DNA from: Bacteroidales bacterium UBA1751 | GTDB lineage: Bacteria; Bacteroidota; Bacteroidia; Bacteroidales; UBA932 | Assembly (NCBI GenBank): GCA_002315995.1 | Contig: DCHN01000044.1 | Location: 1-8,343, forward strand | Length of the DNA stretch: 8,343 nucleotides | Direction: 5' to 3' | Shown here: piece after piece, positions 1-6,507 of the stretch | How the letters are laid out: each line of letters opens with the position of its first letter | Numbering within the stretch: the stretch's first letter is position 1 | Program-made: the position numbers and the translations under genes | Notes under the pieces: generated by a model | Told to the model about the DNA's origin: nothing | The model's input: only the letters and a program-made list of their open reading frames with translations | The model's database searches: none

Positions 1-130
1 CAATACTCAGAAGACCTATCTGATTCTCCGAATATACGGTTATCATATAGAGCCTTGGCCCCTCATCCCTCTTTCCGCAACTGTTTTCTCTCTTATCTGT
101 ACTCTTTTCCATAACAAAATCAAGTTTCAT
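1..130 (-). CDS. ilvN: Acetolactate synthase small (regulatory) subunit, N-terminal part; cut by the window edge
   Basis: The gene starts at ATG 130-128 and stays open for 43 codons to the left edge. After a hydrophilic stretch of about 25 residues it reads LYMITVYSENQIGLLSI, which is the first strand and helix of the ACT domain of acetolactate synthase regulatory subunits (the NQIGLL motif lines the valine-binding site). IlvN binds the catalytic subunit, activates it and gives valine feedback inhibition. The start codon follows the ilvB stop directly (TAG then ATG, no spacer, same frame), so translation is probably coupled. A second in-frame ATG lies at 112-110 and could be the true start; neither has a clear Shine-Dalgarno sequence. 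The N-terminal extension before the ACT domain seems longer than in many homologues. The rest of the gene lies outside the window. Identity is confident from the ACT motif and from the position after ilvB. Confidence 0.88.
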   Translation of the reverse strand, partial: MKLDFVMEKSTDKRENSCGKRDEGPRLYMITVYSENQIGLLSI

Positions 131-1837
131 CTATTCACCATATTCGAACCACTCCTTTGCATTGAGCATCATACGGTCAACCTCGTTTCCAGGAGGAATC
201 ATAGGGAATACATTATCTTCCTCCTTCACATGCGCATTCAAAAGATATGGTCCGTCATACTCCAGCATCTTCTCAATAGCCTGCCCCAGATCCTCTCTCT
301 TCTCCACAAATCCATAACCCATTCCATATGCATCAACTATCTTTTCATACTCGGGATTCATCATTCTGGTAAAGGAGTAGCGCTCACCGAAGAAGAGTTC
401 CTGCCACTGGCGCACATTGCCCAGCCAATTGTTGTTAAGCAGAACTATTTTCACCGCAACACCCTCCTGCATAATTGTGCCGAACTCCTGCATTGTCATC
501 TGCAGGCCACCGTCTCCAACAAAGAGACAAACGGGTCTCTCCGGTTTAGCAATCTTCGCACCAATTGCAGCGGGGAGTCCGAATCCCATTGTACCAAGAC
601 CACCGGAAGAGATGAAACTGCGGCTCTGAACAAACCTTGAGTAGCGGGCGCCCATCATCTGGTTCTGCCCTACATCAGTAACAACAATTCCTTTCCCCTT
701 CATTGCATCAGCAACTCTGGTTACAACCTCGCCCATTCTCAAAACTCCATCTTCAGGATTTACCTGAGGCTCAACAACCTTGTGCTTCTCTATGGCGTTG
801 CACATTACCGCAACAACCTCCCACTCCGAATGGTCGGCAGGAGAAATTCTATCGGCCAGGTTGGCAAGCACGCTCTTCGCGTCACCTACAATTCCAAGGT
901 CAACAGGAATGTTCTTTCCTATTTCGGTGTTGTCTATGTCAATATGAATTATTCTGGCCTGACGGGCGTATGCCGATACTTTTCCGGTAACTCGGTCGTC
1001 AAATCGCATTCCAACAGCAATGAGCAGGTCGCACTCCTGTGTCATTACATTGGCCGCAACGTTTCCGTGCATTCCCACCATTCCCTTGAAATGCGGATTG
1101 TCGTATGAAAGGGCACTCAGGCCGAGCATTGTAGATGCAGCAGGTATGCTCCCTTTGTTTATAAAGGCCTCAAGCTCCTTCTCGGCACCCGAGGTAATAA
1201 CTCCCTGCCCAAATACAACGAACGGACGCTTTGATGAATCTATCATCTCAACCGCCTGAGAGATTACCTCCTCTCCTACCTGTGGATAGGGATTATAACT
1301 TCTTATGAAACTACACTTCTTGTATTCAAATTCCGCCTCGCCTATTTGCGCATCTTTGGTAAGATCTATTACAACAGGCCCGGGACGACCACTCTGCGCA
1401 ATATAGAATGCCCTTGCAACAGCCGGAGCAATATCTTCAGCTCTGCGAACCTGAATGTTCCACTTTGTAATAGGAGCTGTAAGACCTATAAGGTCGGTCT
1501 CCTGGAAAGCATCGGTACCAAGTGCGGCATTCCCCACCTGACCGGCTATGACAACAATAGGAGTTGAATCAACCATTGCATCAGCCACTCCAGTGATTAC
1601 ATTTGTGGCACCCGGACCGGATGTGACAACCACAACTCCAGGGAAACCTTTGGCACGTGCATATCCCTGAGCCGCATGAACGGCCCCCTGCTCGTGTCTT
1701 ACAAGAATATGTCTGAGTTCCTTTGAATATCCATAGAGAGAGTCATAAACCGGCATGATCTGCCCTCCAGGATATCCAAAAATCGTATCTACGCCCTCCT
1801 CTATAAGTGACTTAAGTATTATTTCCGAACCCTTCAT
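131..1837 (-). CDS. ilvB: Acetolactate synthase, large (catalytic) subunit
   Basis: This 568-residue protein has the usual length of the thiamine diphosphate (ThDP)-dependent acetohydroxyacid synthase catalytic subunit. It condenses two pyruvates to acetolactate, or pyruvate and 2-oxobutyrate to acetohydroxybutyrate, the first common step to valine/leucine and isoleucine. The N-terminal pyrimidine-binding domain carries YPGGQIMPVYD and the catalytic glutamate (Glu49 in VRHEQGAVHAAQGYAR). The middle FAD-binding domain has GMRFDDRVTGK near residue 276. The C-terminal domain has the ThDP/Mg motif starting with GDG at 441-443 and ending with NNN at 468-470, then QWQELFFGERYS. It lies 40 bp downstream of ilvD and abuts ilvN, so it is the second structural gene of the operon and should be governed by the attenuator upstream of ilvD. 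ATG 1837-1835 is the first sensible start and gives a normal N-terminus. Two local oddities are Gly at the position of the plant herbicide-site proline (QVGNAALGTDAF) and Asn in LGNVRQW, where Met or Leu is usual. Confidence 0.96.
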   Translation of the reverse strand: MKGSEIILKSLIEEGVDTIFGYPGGQIMPVYDSLYGYSKELRHILVRHEQGAVHAAQGYARAKGFPGVVVVTSGPGATNVITGVADAMVDSTPIVVIAGQVGNAALGTDAFQETDLIGLTAPITKWNIQVRRAEDIAPAVARAFYIAQSGRPGPVVIDLTKDAQIGEAEFEYKKCSFIRSYNPYPQVGEEVISQAVEMIDSSKRPFVVFGQGVITSGAEKELEAFINKGSIPAASTMLGLSALSYDNPHFKGMVGMHGNVAANVMTQECDLLIAVGMRFDDRVTGKVSAYARQARIIHIDIDNTEIGKNIPVDLGIVGDAKSVLANLADRISPADHSEWEVVAVMCNAIEKHKVVEPQVNPEDGVLRMGEVVTRVADAMKGKGIVVTDVGQNQMMGARYSRFVQSRSFISSGGLGTMGFGLPAAIGAKIAKPERPVCLFVGDGGLQMTMQEFGTIMQEGVAVKIVLLNNNWLGNVRQWQELFFGERYSFTRMMNPEYEKIVDAYGMGYGFVEKREDLGQAIEKMLEYDGPYLLNAHVKEEDNVFPMIPPGNEVDRMMLNAKEWFEYGE

Positions 1838-1877
1838 CTCTTTATTATTATCTTATCTTTTCATTCCATTTATTAAA

Positions 1878-3725
1878 CTACTCAACCACTCTTACTCCAC
1901 CTTTGTCGGCCGAAGTGACCATTGAAGCGTATGCCTTGAGGCTCTTTGAAATTATTCTGTTCCTGTATGGCGCAGTAAAGGCCTTCTTGCCTCTTGCCAT
2001 CTCCTCTTCCCGTCTGGTCTCGAACTCCTCAGGTGACACCTTTGCATTTATAGTGCGTGCCGGGATGTCAATCTCAATGATATCTCCATCTCTTACAAGC
2101 CCTATGTTTCCGCCCGCAGCAGCCTCAGGAGATATATGCCCGATGCTCAAACCGGATGTGCCTCCGCTGAAACGGCCATCTGTTATGAGCGCGCACTCCT
2201 TTCCAAGGTGCATTGATTTTATATATGAAGTTGGATAGAGCATCTCCTGCATTCCAGGACCTCCCTTCGGACCCTCATATACAATTACCACAACATCTCC
2301 GCTTACAACCTTTCCGCCGAGGATACCCTCACAGGCAGCCTCCTGCGAATCGAAGACCTTTGCAGGACCGCTGAACTTCCAGATGCTGCTATCGACACCT
2401 GCGGTCTTTATTACGCATCCGTCCTGGGCAATATTGCCTTTAAGAACACCGAGTCCGCCATCTCTGGTATATGCATGTTCAAGATCCCTGATGCAGCCCT
2501 CGCTTCTGTTGGTGTCCAATGTGCTGTACCTGCACTCCTGCGAACCCATGGTAATGCTTCTTTTTCCTGCCGGAGCGCTTGAATATACATTCTGCGCATC
2601 CTGCTTGGCAGCACTCTTCCCCTTCAGGCCACCATCAATGGTGTAGGCTTCTATTGCCTCTCCAAGAGTCATTCCATCAACTCTTATTGCAGATGTATCA
2701 ACCAGTCCGCCCTTTGCAAGCTGCTCCATAATAGCAACCACTCCTCCTGCCCTGTTCACCTCCTGTATATGATATTTCTGGGTATTTGGAGCAACCTTAC
2801 AGATGCACGGAACCTTGCGTGAGAGAGAGTCAATATCAGCCATTGTAAAGTCGGCCCCAGCCTCTGTTGCAACAGCAAGCAGGTGAAGAACAGTGTTGGT
2901 AGATCCTCCCATTGCTATGTCAAGCGACATTGCATTGAGGAATGCCTTTCTTGTAGCAATATTGAGCGGGAGAACACTCTCATCACCATCTTCATAATAT
3001 TTGTATGCATTGGCCACAATCTGACGCGCAGCTCTCTTGAAGAGCTCGATTCTATTGGCGTGTGTGGCAACAATGGTTCCATTTCCAGGCAGAGAAAGAC
3101 CTATTGCCTCGGTAAGACAGTTCATTGAGTTTGCAGTAAACATACCGGAACAGCTTCCGCAGGTAGGACACGCTCTCTCCTCAACCTTTGCAACCTCCTC
3201 ATCGGAGAGGGAAGGATCGGCGGACTTTACCATAGCATCTATAAGGTCAAGCTTCTGCTCGCCCATAACTCCAGCCTCCATAGGACCTCCGGATACAAAT
3301 ATGGTAGGAATATTAAGCCTCATAGCAGCAATGAGCATTCCAGGGGTAACCTTGTCACAATTGCTTATGCATACCAGCGCATCAGCCTTGTGCGCATTGA
3401 CCATATATTCCACGCTGTCGGCAATAATATCCCTTGAAGGAAGGGAATAAAGCATACCGTCATGTCCCATTGCTATGCCGTCATCAACGGCAATTGTATC
3501 AAACTCAGCAGCAAAACATCCCAGCTTCTCAATCTCAGCCTTTACCAACTGGCCAATCTCATGAAGATGCGTATGCCCGGGTGCAAACTGGGTGAATGAA
3601 TTTGCAATAGCAATAATAGGCTTGCCCATCTGCTCTCTTTTCATACCATTGGCACACCAGAGGGCCCTTGCTCCAGCCATTCTCCTTCCCTCGGTACATA
3701 CGGCACTTCTCAATTCATGTTTCAT
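1878..3725 (-). CDS. ilvD: Dihydroxy-acid dehydratase
   Basis: The enzyme dehydrates 2,3-dihydroxy-isovalerate and 2,3-dihydroxy-3-methylvalerate to the 2-oxo acids that precede valine and isoleucine. From the chosen ATG (3725-3723) it has 615 residues, nearly the length of E. coli IlvD, and begins MKHELRSAVCTEGRRMAGAR, which lines up with the family N-terminus. Visible active-site elements are VDDGIAMGHDGM (Mg-binding aspartates near 81-82), ISNCDKVTPGM (cluster Cys123 and Lys125, the lysine carbamylated in studied homologues), ACPTCGSCSGMFTAN (cluster Cys192) and TDGRFSGGTSG (515-525, presumed catalytic serine). The first cysteine of the plant/mycobacterial [2Fe-2S] type is replaced by Asn in AIANSFTQF, as in E. 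coli, which suggests the oxygen-sensitive [4Fe-4S] type (inference). An upstream in-frame TTG at 3746 lies at the terminator's T-tract and would add only seven atypical residues, so it was rejected. ilvD is the first structural gene after the leader and attenuator. Confidence 0.97.
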   Translation of the reverse strand: MKHELRSAVCTEGRRMAGARALWCANGMKREQMGKPIIAIANSFTQFAPGHTHLHEIGQLVKAEIEKLGCFAAEFDTIAVDDGIAMGHDGMLYSLPSRDIIADSVEYMVNAHKADALVCISNCDKVTPGMLIAAMRLNIPTIFVSGGPMEAGVMGEQKLDLIDAMVKSADPSLSDEEVAKVEERACPTCGSCSGMFTANSMNCLTEAIGLSLPGNGTIVATHANRIELFKRAARQIVANAYKYYEDGDESVLPLNIATRKAFLNAMSLDIAMGGSTNTVLHLLAVATEAGADFTMADIDSLSRKVPCICKVAPNTQKYHIQEVNRAGGVVAIMEQLAKGGLVDTSAIRVDGMTLGEAIEAYTIDGGLKGKSAAKQDAQNVYSSAPAGKRSITMGSQECRYSTLDTNRSEGCIRDLEHAYTRDGGLGVLKGNIAQDGCVIKTAGVDSSIWKFSGPAKVFDSQEAACEGILGGKVVSGDVVVIVYEGPKGGPGMQEMLYPTSYIKSMHLGKECALITDGRFSGGTSGLSIGHISPEAAAGGNIGLVRDGDIIEIDIPARTINAKVSPEEFETRREEEMARGKKAFTAPYRNRIISKSLKAYASMVTSADKGGVRVVE

Positions 3726-3747
3726 ATAGAATAGTTTTTGTATCAAT

Positions 3748-3779
3748 AAAAAAGCCCTTCCATTTCACAGGGAAGAGCT
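3748..3779 (-). terminator. Intrinsic terminator acting as the ilv attenuator
   Basis: Read on the minus strand, AGCTCTTCC (3779-3771) pairs over nine consecutive positions (one G-U) with GGAAGGGCT (3761-3753), leaving a nine-base loop. Six T's follow at 3753-3748, the first being the last stem base. The structure sits between the leader-peptide stop codon and the ilvD ATG, ending 22 bases before it, so it can only act as a conditional terminator within the operon leader. Its 5' arm overlaps the strand that forms the competing antiterminator. Confidence 0.9.
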
Positions 3780-3821
3780 CAATACTGCAAAAGTTAAAGA
3801 GATATTGACATCACTTCCCTG
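3768..3821 (-). promoter_or_regulatory. Antiterminator pairing of the ilv leader
   Basis: On the minus strand CAGGGAAG (3821-3814) is perfectly complementary to CTTCCCTG (3775-3768), with 38 bases between. The first segment is made of the last codons of the leader peptide, immediately before its TGA. The second overlaps the 5' arm and loop of the terminator, so the two structures exclude each other. A ribosome reaching the stop codon would cover the first segment and allow termination. A ribosome stalled on the upstream Ile/Val codons would leave it free to pair and permit read-through. The pairing is seen directly; the switching is inferred from known enterobacterial ilv and leu attenuators. 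Confidence 0.82.
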
Positions 3822-3879
3822 AGACAGTCTGTAGGACCACTCCTAGAATAATGCTAATGATGACGATACTCTTAACCAT
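3811..3879 (-). CDS. ilvL: ilv operon leader peptide (attenuation peptide)
   Basis: This is a 22-codon reading frame from ATG 3879-3877 to TGA 3813-3811. Residues 4-16 read SIVIISIILGVVL; in all there are five Ile, five Val and two Leu, 12 of 22 residues. Such a composition directly ahead of an attenuator and ilvD marks it as the sensing peptide for charged tRNA(Ile), tRNA(Val) and perhaps tRNA(Leu). Codons 5-12 (3867-3844), an almost unbroken Ile/Val block, are far enough upstream of the antiterminator segment (3821-3814) that a stalled ribosome would leave it free. Val14, Val15 and Leu16 are closer and would partly mask it, so isoleucine may be the main signal (inference). No clear Shine-Dalgarno sequence precedes it. 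A hydrophobic micropeptide with its own function cannot be excluded, but the terminator and antiterminator make the leader role much more likely. The symbol is by analogy with enterobacterial ilvL. Confidence 0.85.
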   Translation of the reverse strand: MVKSIVIISIILGVVLQTVSGK

Positions 3880-3923
3880 ATCAGTGAAATAAAGCTTACA
3901 CTTTTATATTGCTTTTTCGGATG

Positions 3924-3954
3924 CAAATATACGGCAAAAATATTATGATACAAC
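3924..3954 (-). promoter_or_regulatory. Promoter of the ilv leader-ilvDBN operon
   Basis: On the minus strand a perfect Bacteroidota -7 element TATATTTG (TAnnTTTG) lies at 3931-3924. GTTG (3954-3951) matches the -33 consensus TTTG at three of four bases with a 19-bp spacer, the usual spacing. Transcription should begin near 3920, about 40 bases before the leader-peptide ATG. Confidence 0.68.
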
Positions 3955-4098
3955 ATTTTTTATGAAAAATTTCAATTGCCTTATTTATGTGGTTTTCTGT
4001 ACTTTATACACTTATTTAGCAAATAGCATCAAAATATAATCACAAACAATAACAATTCCCGTTTTTCAAAATATATTTCAATAATAGGGGAAATTTGA

Positions 4099-4111
4099 TT
4101 ACAATTTGTAA
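4099..4111. repeat. Perfect 13-bp palindrome, possible operator
   Basis: TTACAATTTGTAA is a palindrome of two six-base arms around a central T. It lies about 75 bp upstream of the asnA -33 element and about 145 bp upstream of the ilv -33 element. The left arm recurs within TTACAATTT at 4161-4169. The form suits a dimeric transcription factor, but in such AT-rich DNA a chance palindrome is possible. Confidence 0.35.
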
Positions 4112-4140
4112 ATATACTCACTTCAAATTTTAACATTCAT

Positions 4141-4161
4141 AAATTCTCTCCTTGAGAATTT
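4141..4161. repeat. Perfect 8-bp inverted repeat upstream of asnA
   Basis: AAATTCTC (4141-4148) and GAGAATTT (4154-4161) are exact reverse complements around a five-base centre TCCTT. The repeat ends 24 bp before the asnA -33 element. There is no T-run on either side that would make it an intrinsic terminator, and it lies outside both predicted transcripts, so a protein-binding site is the simpler reading. The binding factor is unknown. Confidence 0.4.
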
Positions 4162-4185
4162 TACAATTTAATAACACTTTACACC

Positions 4186-4217
4186 CTTGCATTTCAATTC
4201 TACACAAATTACATTTG
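4186..4217 (+). promoter_or_regulatory. asnA promoter
   Basis: A perfect -7 element TACATTTG (TAnnTTTG) at 4210-4217 is preceded, 20 bp upstream, by CTTG (4186-4189), a three-of-four match to the -33 element TTTG. Transcription should start near 4222, giving an untranslated leader of roughly 23 bases before the ATG at 4245. This also argues against any start upstream of 4245. Confidence 0.62.
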
Positions 4218-4244
4218 CCAAGTTTTATTTCAAAAAATACTGAA

Positions 4245-5297
4245 ATGAGGTATTACCCCAAGAACTACAAATCGCACCTTGACGAGCTCACAACAGAGAA
4301 GGCAATAAGGAAGATAAAGGATGAATTCCAAAACAATCTGGCATTCGAACTCAAACTCAACAGAGTTACTGCACCGCTATTCGTTTTCAGCGGAACAGGA
4401 CTTAACGATGACCTTAACGGAGTTGAGCGTCCAGTATCTTTTCCAATAAAGGACATTAATGAAAAAAGAGCGGAAATTGTCCATTCTCTGGCAAAATGGA
4501 AGCGTTACAAACTTGCAAAGCTAGGCATGCCTGCAGGATTGGGAATATATACCGATATGAACGCTATTCGCGCCGACGAGGAGCTTGACAACCTGCACTC
4601 GCTCTATGTTGACCAATGGGACTGGGAAAAATGTATCAACCAGAGCGACAGGACATTGGACTACCTTAAGGATACAGTTCGCCGAATCTATTATTCTATT
4701 CGCAGAACAGAGGCTTCAGTCTGCAGCGACTACCCATCACTCAAACCATTCCTTCCGGAAGAGATAACCTTCATTCACTCGGAGGAACTTGAGCAGGAGT
4801 ATCCTGAACTCACTCCTACAGAGCGTGAAACGACAGCTGCAAAAAAATATGGAGCATTCTTTCTCATTGGCATAGGAGCCCCGCTTCCAATAAGCGGCAA
4901 GCCACACGATGGACGCGCGCCTGACTATGACGACTGGTCAACACCTTCTGAATTCGACTCCAACGGCAATGTGCGCTTCAGGGGGTTGAACGGAGACCTT
5001 ATTGTTTACAACCCTATTCTTGAACGCTGCTTCGAACTCTCATCAATGGGAATCAGGGTAGACAGGAAAGCATTGATGTACCAGCTTGAAGCCAGAGGTG
5101 AACTCAAGCGCCTGGAACTTCCATTCCACAAAATGCTTGCAAATGAAGAACTGCCTCTCTCAATAGGAGGTGGAATAGGACAGAGCAGACTCTGCATGCT
5201 TTTCCTCCAGAAAGCACATATTGGAGAGATACAAGCCTCAATATGGCCCGATGACATGGTTCAGGAGTGCAGAAAGAACGGAATTTCTCTTCTGTAA
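4245..5297 (+). CDS. asnA: Aspartate--ammonia ligase (ammonia-dependent asparagine synthetase)
   Basis: The enzyme makes asparagine from aspartate, ammonia and ATP, releasing AMP and pyrophosphate; it has the class II aminoacyl-tRNA synthetase fold and works in the cytoplasm as a dimer. The 350-residue product is slightly longer than E. coli AsnA (330). Family motifs appear in order: GTGLNDDLNGVERPVSFPIKD from residue 50, HSLAKWKR at 80-87, YVDQWDW at 121-127, GRAPDYDDW at 223-231, LNGDL at 248-252, LSSMGIRVD at 265-273 and SIGGGIGQSRLCM at 306-318 with the motif-3-like ATP-binding arginine. The ATG at 4245 gives MRYYPKNYKSHLDEL, the normal N-terminus. The frame stays open upstream to a TTG at 4152, but that lies upstream of the promoter and adds unrelated residues. 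asnA diverges from the ilv operon and converges on the lipoprotein gene, with one base between the stop codons. The use of free ammonia fits a gut-type Bacteroidales lifestyle (inference). Confidence 0.96.
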   Translation: MRYYPKNYKSHLDELTTEKAIRKIKDEFQNNLAFELKLNRVTAPLFVFSGTGLNDDLNGVERPVSFPIKDINEKRAEIVHSLAKWKRYKLAKLGMPAGLGIYTDMNAIRADEELDNLHSLYVDQWDWEKCINQSDRTLDYLKDTVRRIYYSIRRTEASVCSDYPSLKPFLPEEITFIHSEELEQEYPELTPTERETTAAKKYGAFFLIGIGAPLPISGKPHDGRAPDYDDWSTPSEFDSNGNVRFRGLNGDLIVYNPILERCFELSSMGIRVDRKALMYQLEARGELKRLELPFHKMLANEELPLSIGGGIGQSRLCMLFLQKAHIGEIQASIWPDDMVQECRKNGISLL

Positions 5298-5320
5298 CTC
5301 AGAACAGAATTGAGTATTCC
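5280..5320. terminator. Imperfect hairpin spanning both convergent stop codons; possible bidirectional terminator
   Basis: TTCTGT (5290-5295) pairs with ACAGAA (5304-5309) around an eight-base loop. The stem extends through CTC (5287-5289) with GAG (5312-5314) and GGAAT (5280-5284) with ATTCC (5316-5320), interrupted by small TT bulges and a single T. The asnA TAA and the TGA of the opposite gene lie at or in the loop. The flanks are only modestly T-rich (TTTACCCCTTT on the plus side), so termination efficiency is uncertain. Confidence 0.38.
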
Positions 5321-6483
5321 TTTACCCCTTTAAGGCCTGTATATCCCATATATTTTTCAACCACACGACCTGTTAGCACAACCGCCTTACCAATAAGTTC
5401 AGGGTGCGAAACCAGGTTCAGATTCTCCCGCGCATTGCTGGAAGAGGGAAGTTCAACGGCAAAACAGTTGTTTCTGTTTCTTTCAGACATTGATGGTGCC
5501 AGCAAAAGATTGCTCACAACTGAAAAAGGTGGAGATGTCCTGAAAGTTTTTTCAGTTACATCCCCTCCTATTATATAACCGAACACCTTGATGCCGCTCT
5601 GCCCAACCATAGATTTTGCTTCATCTATTGTAACAGCATCATCAGGAACAATGCATCCGGGATTGTACACCTCACTAATCCACTCCCTCACAGTATCCAC
5701 GTCTATTCTGAACGATGACTTGGTCCCACCGGCAGACCAGTCGAATTGGAATGTTAACATCTGACCTGCATCAACCTGCCGCGAAAATAGAAGAGAATCC
5801 CCCGACAAAGGTTTGTTTTCCTCTCCAATCATGGCACTGCCTCTCCTGATATAGAAATTCAGTACTCCAGGAGAGAAGCAGCCAAAGCCGGTCTGACTGC
5901 TCGAATAAAAAAGTCCACTGTTACCATAAAACGAAGAGGAGCACCCAAAATTGACCACAGGTTCGAACGTACTGTTGTTCAAGAAGATGCCCCGTCCCTG
6001 GAAATGATTCATAAATTCACTGCTGCAGGTTATTTTCACACCGCAATTCATCTGCGAGCAGAGAAGGTCGACGCAAGCATCCTCGCCTCCTTTTATTACC
6101 ATATCAGACTTTGCCCCAATAACATACTCATTGAAAAGAGGCTTGGAGAACTCTTCAGAAATGATACCAACATTATATGCTCCTCCGCTTACCGTAAAAC
6201 GCTCAGGCCGGTTGCCATATTTTCCATCATAAACTTTTTCGCCATTTTGTGAATAAACTTTAAGGATGAAGCTGTTCGTATCCAGCCCGAACAGCGACGA
6301 GGCCTTTGTACCATTGACATCTTCTCGAAGAGTGACCCGCAGGGAGGCCTCTGCGCCTCCGCCATCTTCCGGCATTTTGGCGCAACTTTCGTAAATGAAA
6401 AATGAGAAAACCGCAGTGACATGAAGAAGATATGCCATTGCAACAGAAATAACACCACGAATAAAAGAGATACGTACGCGCAT
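5299..6483 (-). CDS. Probable lipoprotein with DUF4493-like and DUF6359-like domains
   Basis: I read a 394-residue exported protein of unknown function. The N-terminus MRVRISFIRG is positively charged, followed by a hydrophobic stretch to about residue 30 and then YESC with Cys34, a loose lipobox of the kind Bacteroidota tolerate; anchoring in the outer membrane is likely but unproven. Residues about 47-250 form a beta-rich domain (LRVTLREDVNG, FILKVYSQNGEKVYDG, RFTVSGGAYNVGI) resembling the DUF4493/fimbrillin-like lipoproteins. Residues about 285-392 (IDEAKSMVGQSGIKVFGYIIGGD, NLLLAPS, CFAVELP, GKAVVLTGRVVEKYMGYTGLKGVKEY) resemble the OB-fold-like DUF6359 module. Eight cysteines follow Cys34. 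Domain names are from memory and tentative. The start ATG at 6483 was chosen because it supplies the signal peptide and lies just after a -7 element; an upstream TTG at 6546 is unlikely, and an ATG at 6438 would lose the charged n-region. The gene ends one base from asnA on the other strand. Confidence 0.75.
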   Translation of the reverse strand: MRVRISFIRGVISVAMAYLLHVTAVFSFFIYESCAKMPEDGGGAEASLRVTLREDVNGTKASSLFGLDTNSFILKVYSQNGEKVYDGKYGNRPERFTVSGGAYNVGIISEEFSKPLFNEYVIGAKSDMVIKGGEDACVDLLCSQMNCGVKITCSSEFMNHFQGRGIFLNNSTFEPVVNFGCSSSFYGNSGLFYSSSQTGFGCFSPGVLNFYIRRGSAMIGEENKPLSGDSLLFSRQVDAGQMLTFQFDWSAGGTKSSFRIDVDTVREWISEVYNPGCIVPDDAVTIDEAKSMVGQSGIKVFGYIIGGDVTEKTFRTSPPFSVVSNLLLAPSMSERNRNNCFAVELPSSSNARENLNLVSHPELIGKAVVLTGRVVEKYMGYTGLKGVKEYSILF

Positions 6484-6507
6484 AACAAAATGAATTAATG
6501 TTCTGCG

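Larger units (their letters stand above)
3955..4185. other. AT-rich divergent control region between ilvD and asnA
   Basis: This stretch separates the two divergent promoters. I see no credible gene, RNA gene or repeat family in it. It is strongly AT-rich and holds two perfect inverted repeats listed separately, plus two copies of TTACAATTT (4099-4107 and 4161-4169) 62 bp apart, close to six helical turns. The likely role is regulator binding for one or both flanking genes, which is inference. Confidence 0.5.

Noticed and set aside
3037..3450. Long open frame of 137 codons on the plus strand inside ilvD
   Set aside because: It lies wholly antisense to a well-conserved ilvD segment, has no promoter or recognisable protein features, and is explained by the codon bias of the real gene. 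The same holds for the other antisense frames within ilvB, ilvD, asnA and rfbC.
3726..3746. TTG start for ilvD seven codons upstream of the ATG
   Set aside because: The TTG sits within the terminator-to-gene spacer and the added residues do not match the family N-terminus; ATG 3725 fits exactly.
3748..3920. T-box riboswitch as the ilv leader control
   Set aside because: No T-box consensus or specifier hairpin was seen, and the Ile/Val/Leu-rich leader peptide with alternative stems explains the region fully.
4141..4161. Inverted repeat read as an intrinsic terminator
   Set aside because: There is no T-tract on either strand and no gene ends nearby; a binding site is more plausible.
4152..4244. 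Upstream TTG start for asnA giving 31 extra residues
   Set aside because: It would start upstream of the predicted promoter, and the added residues are not part of the AsnA fold.
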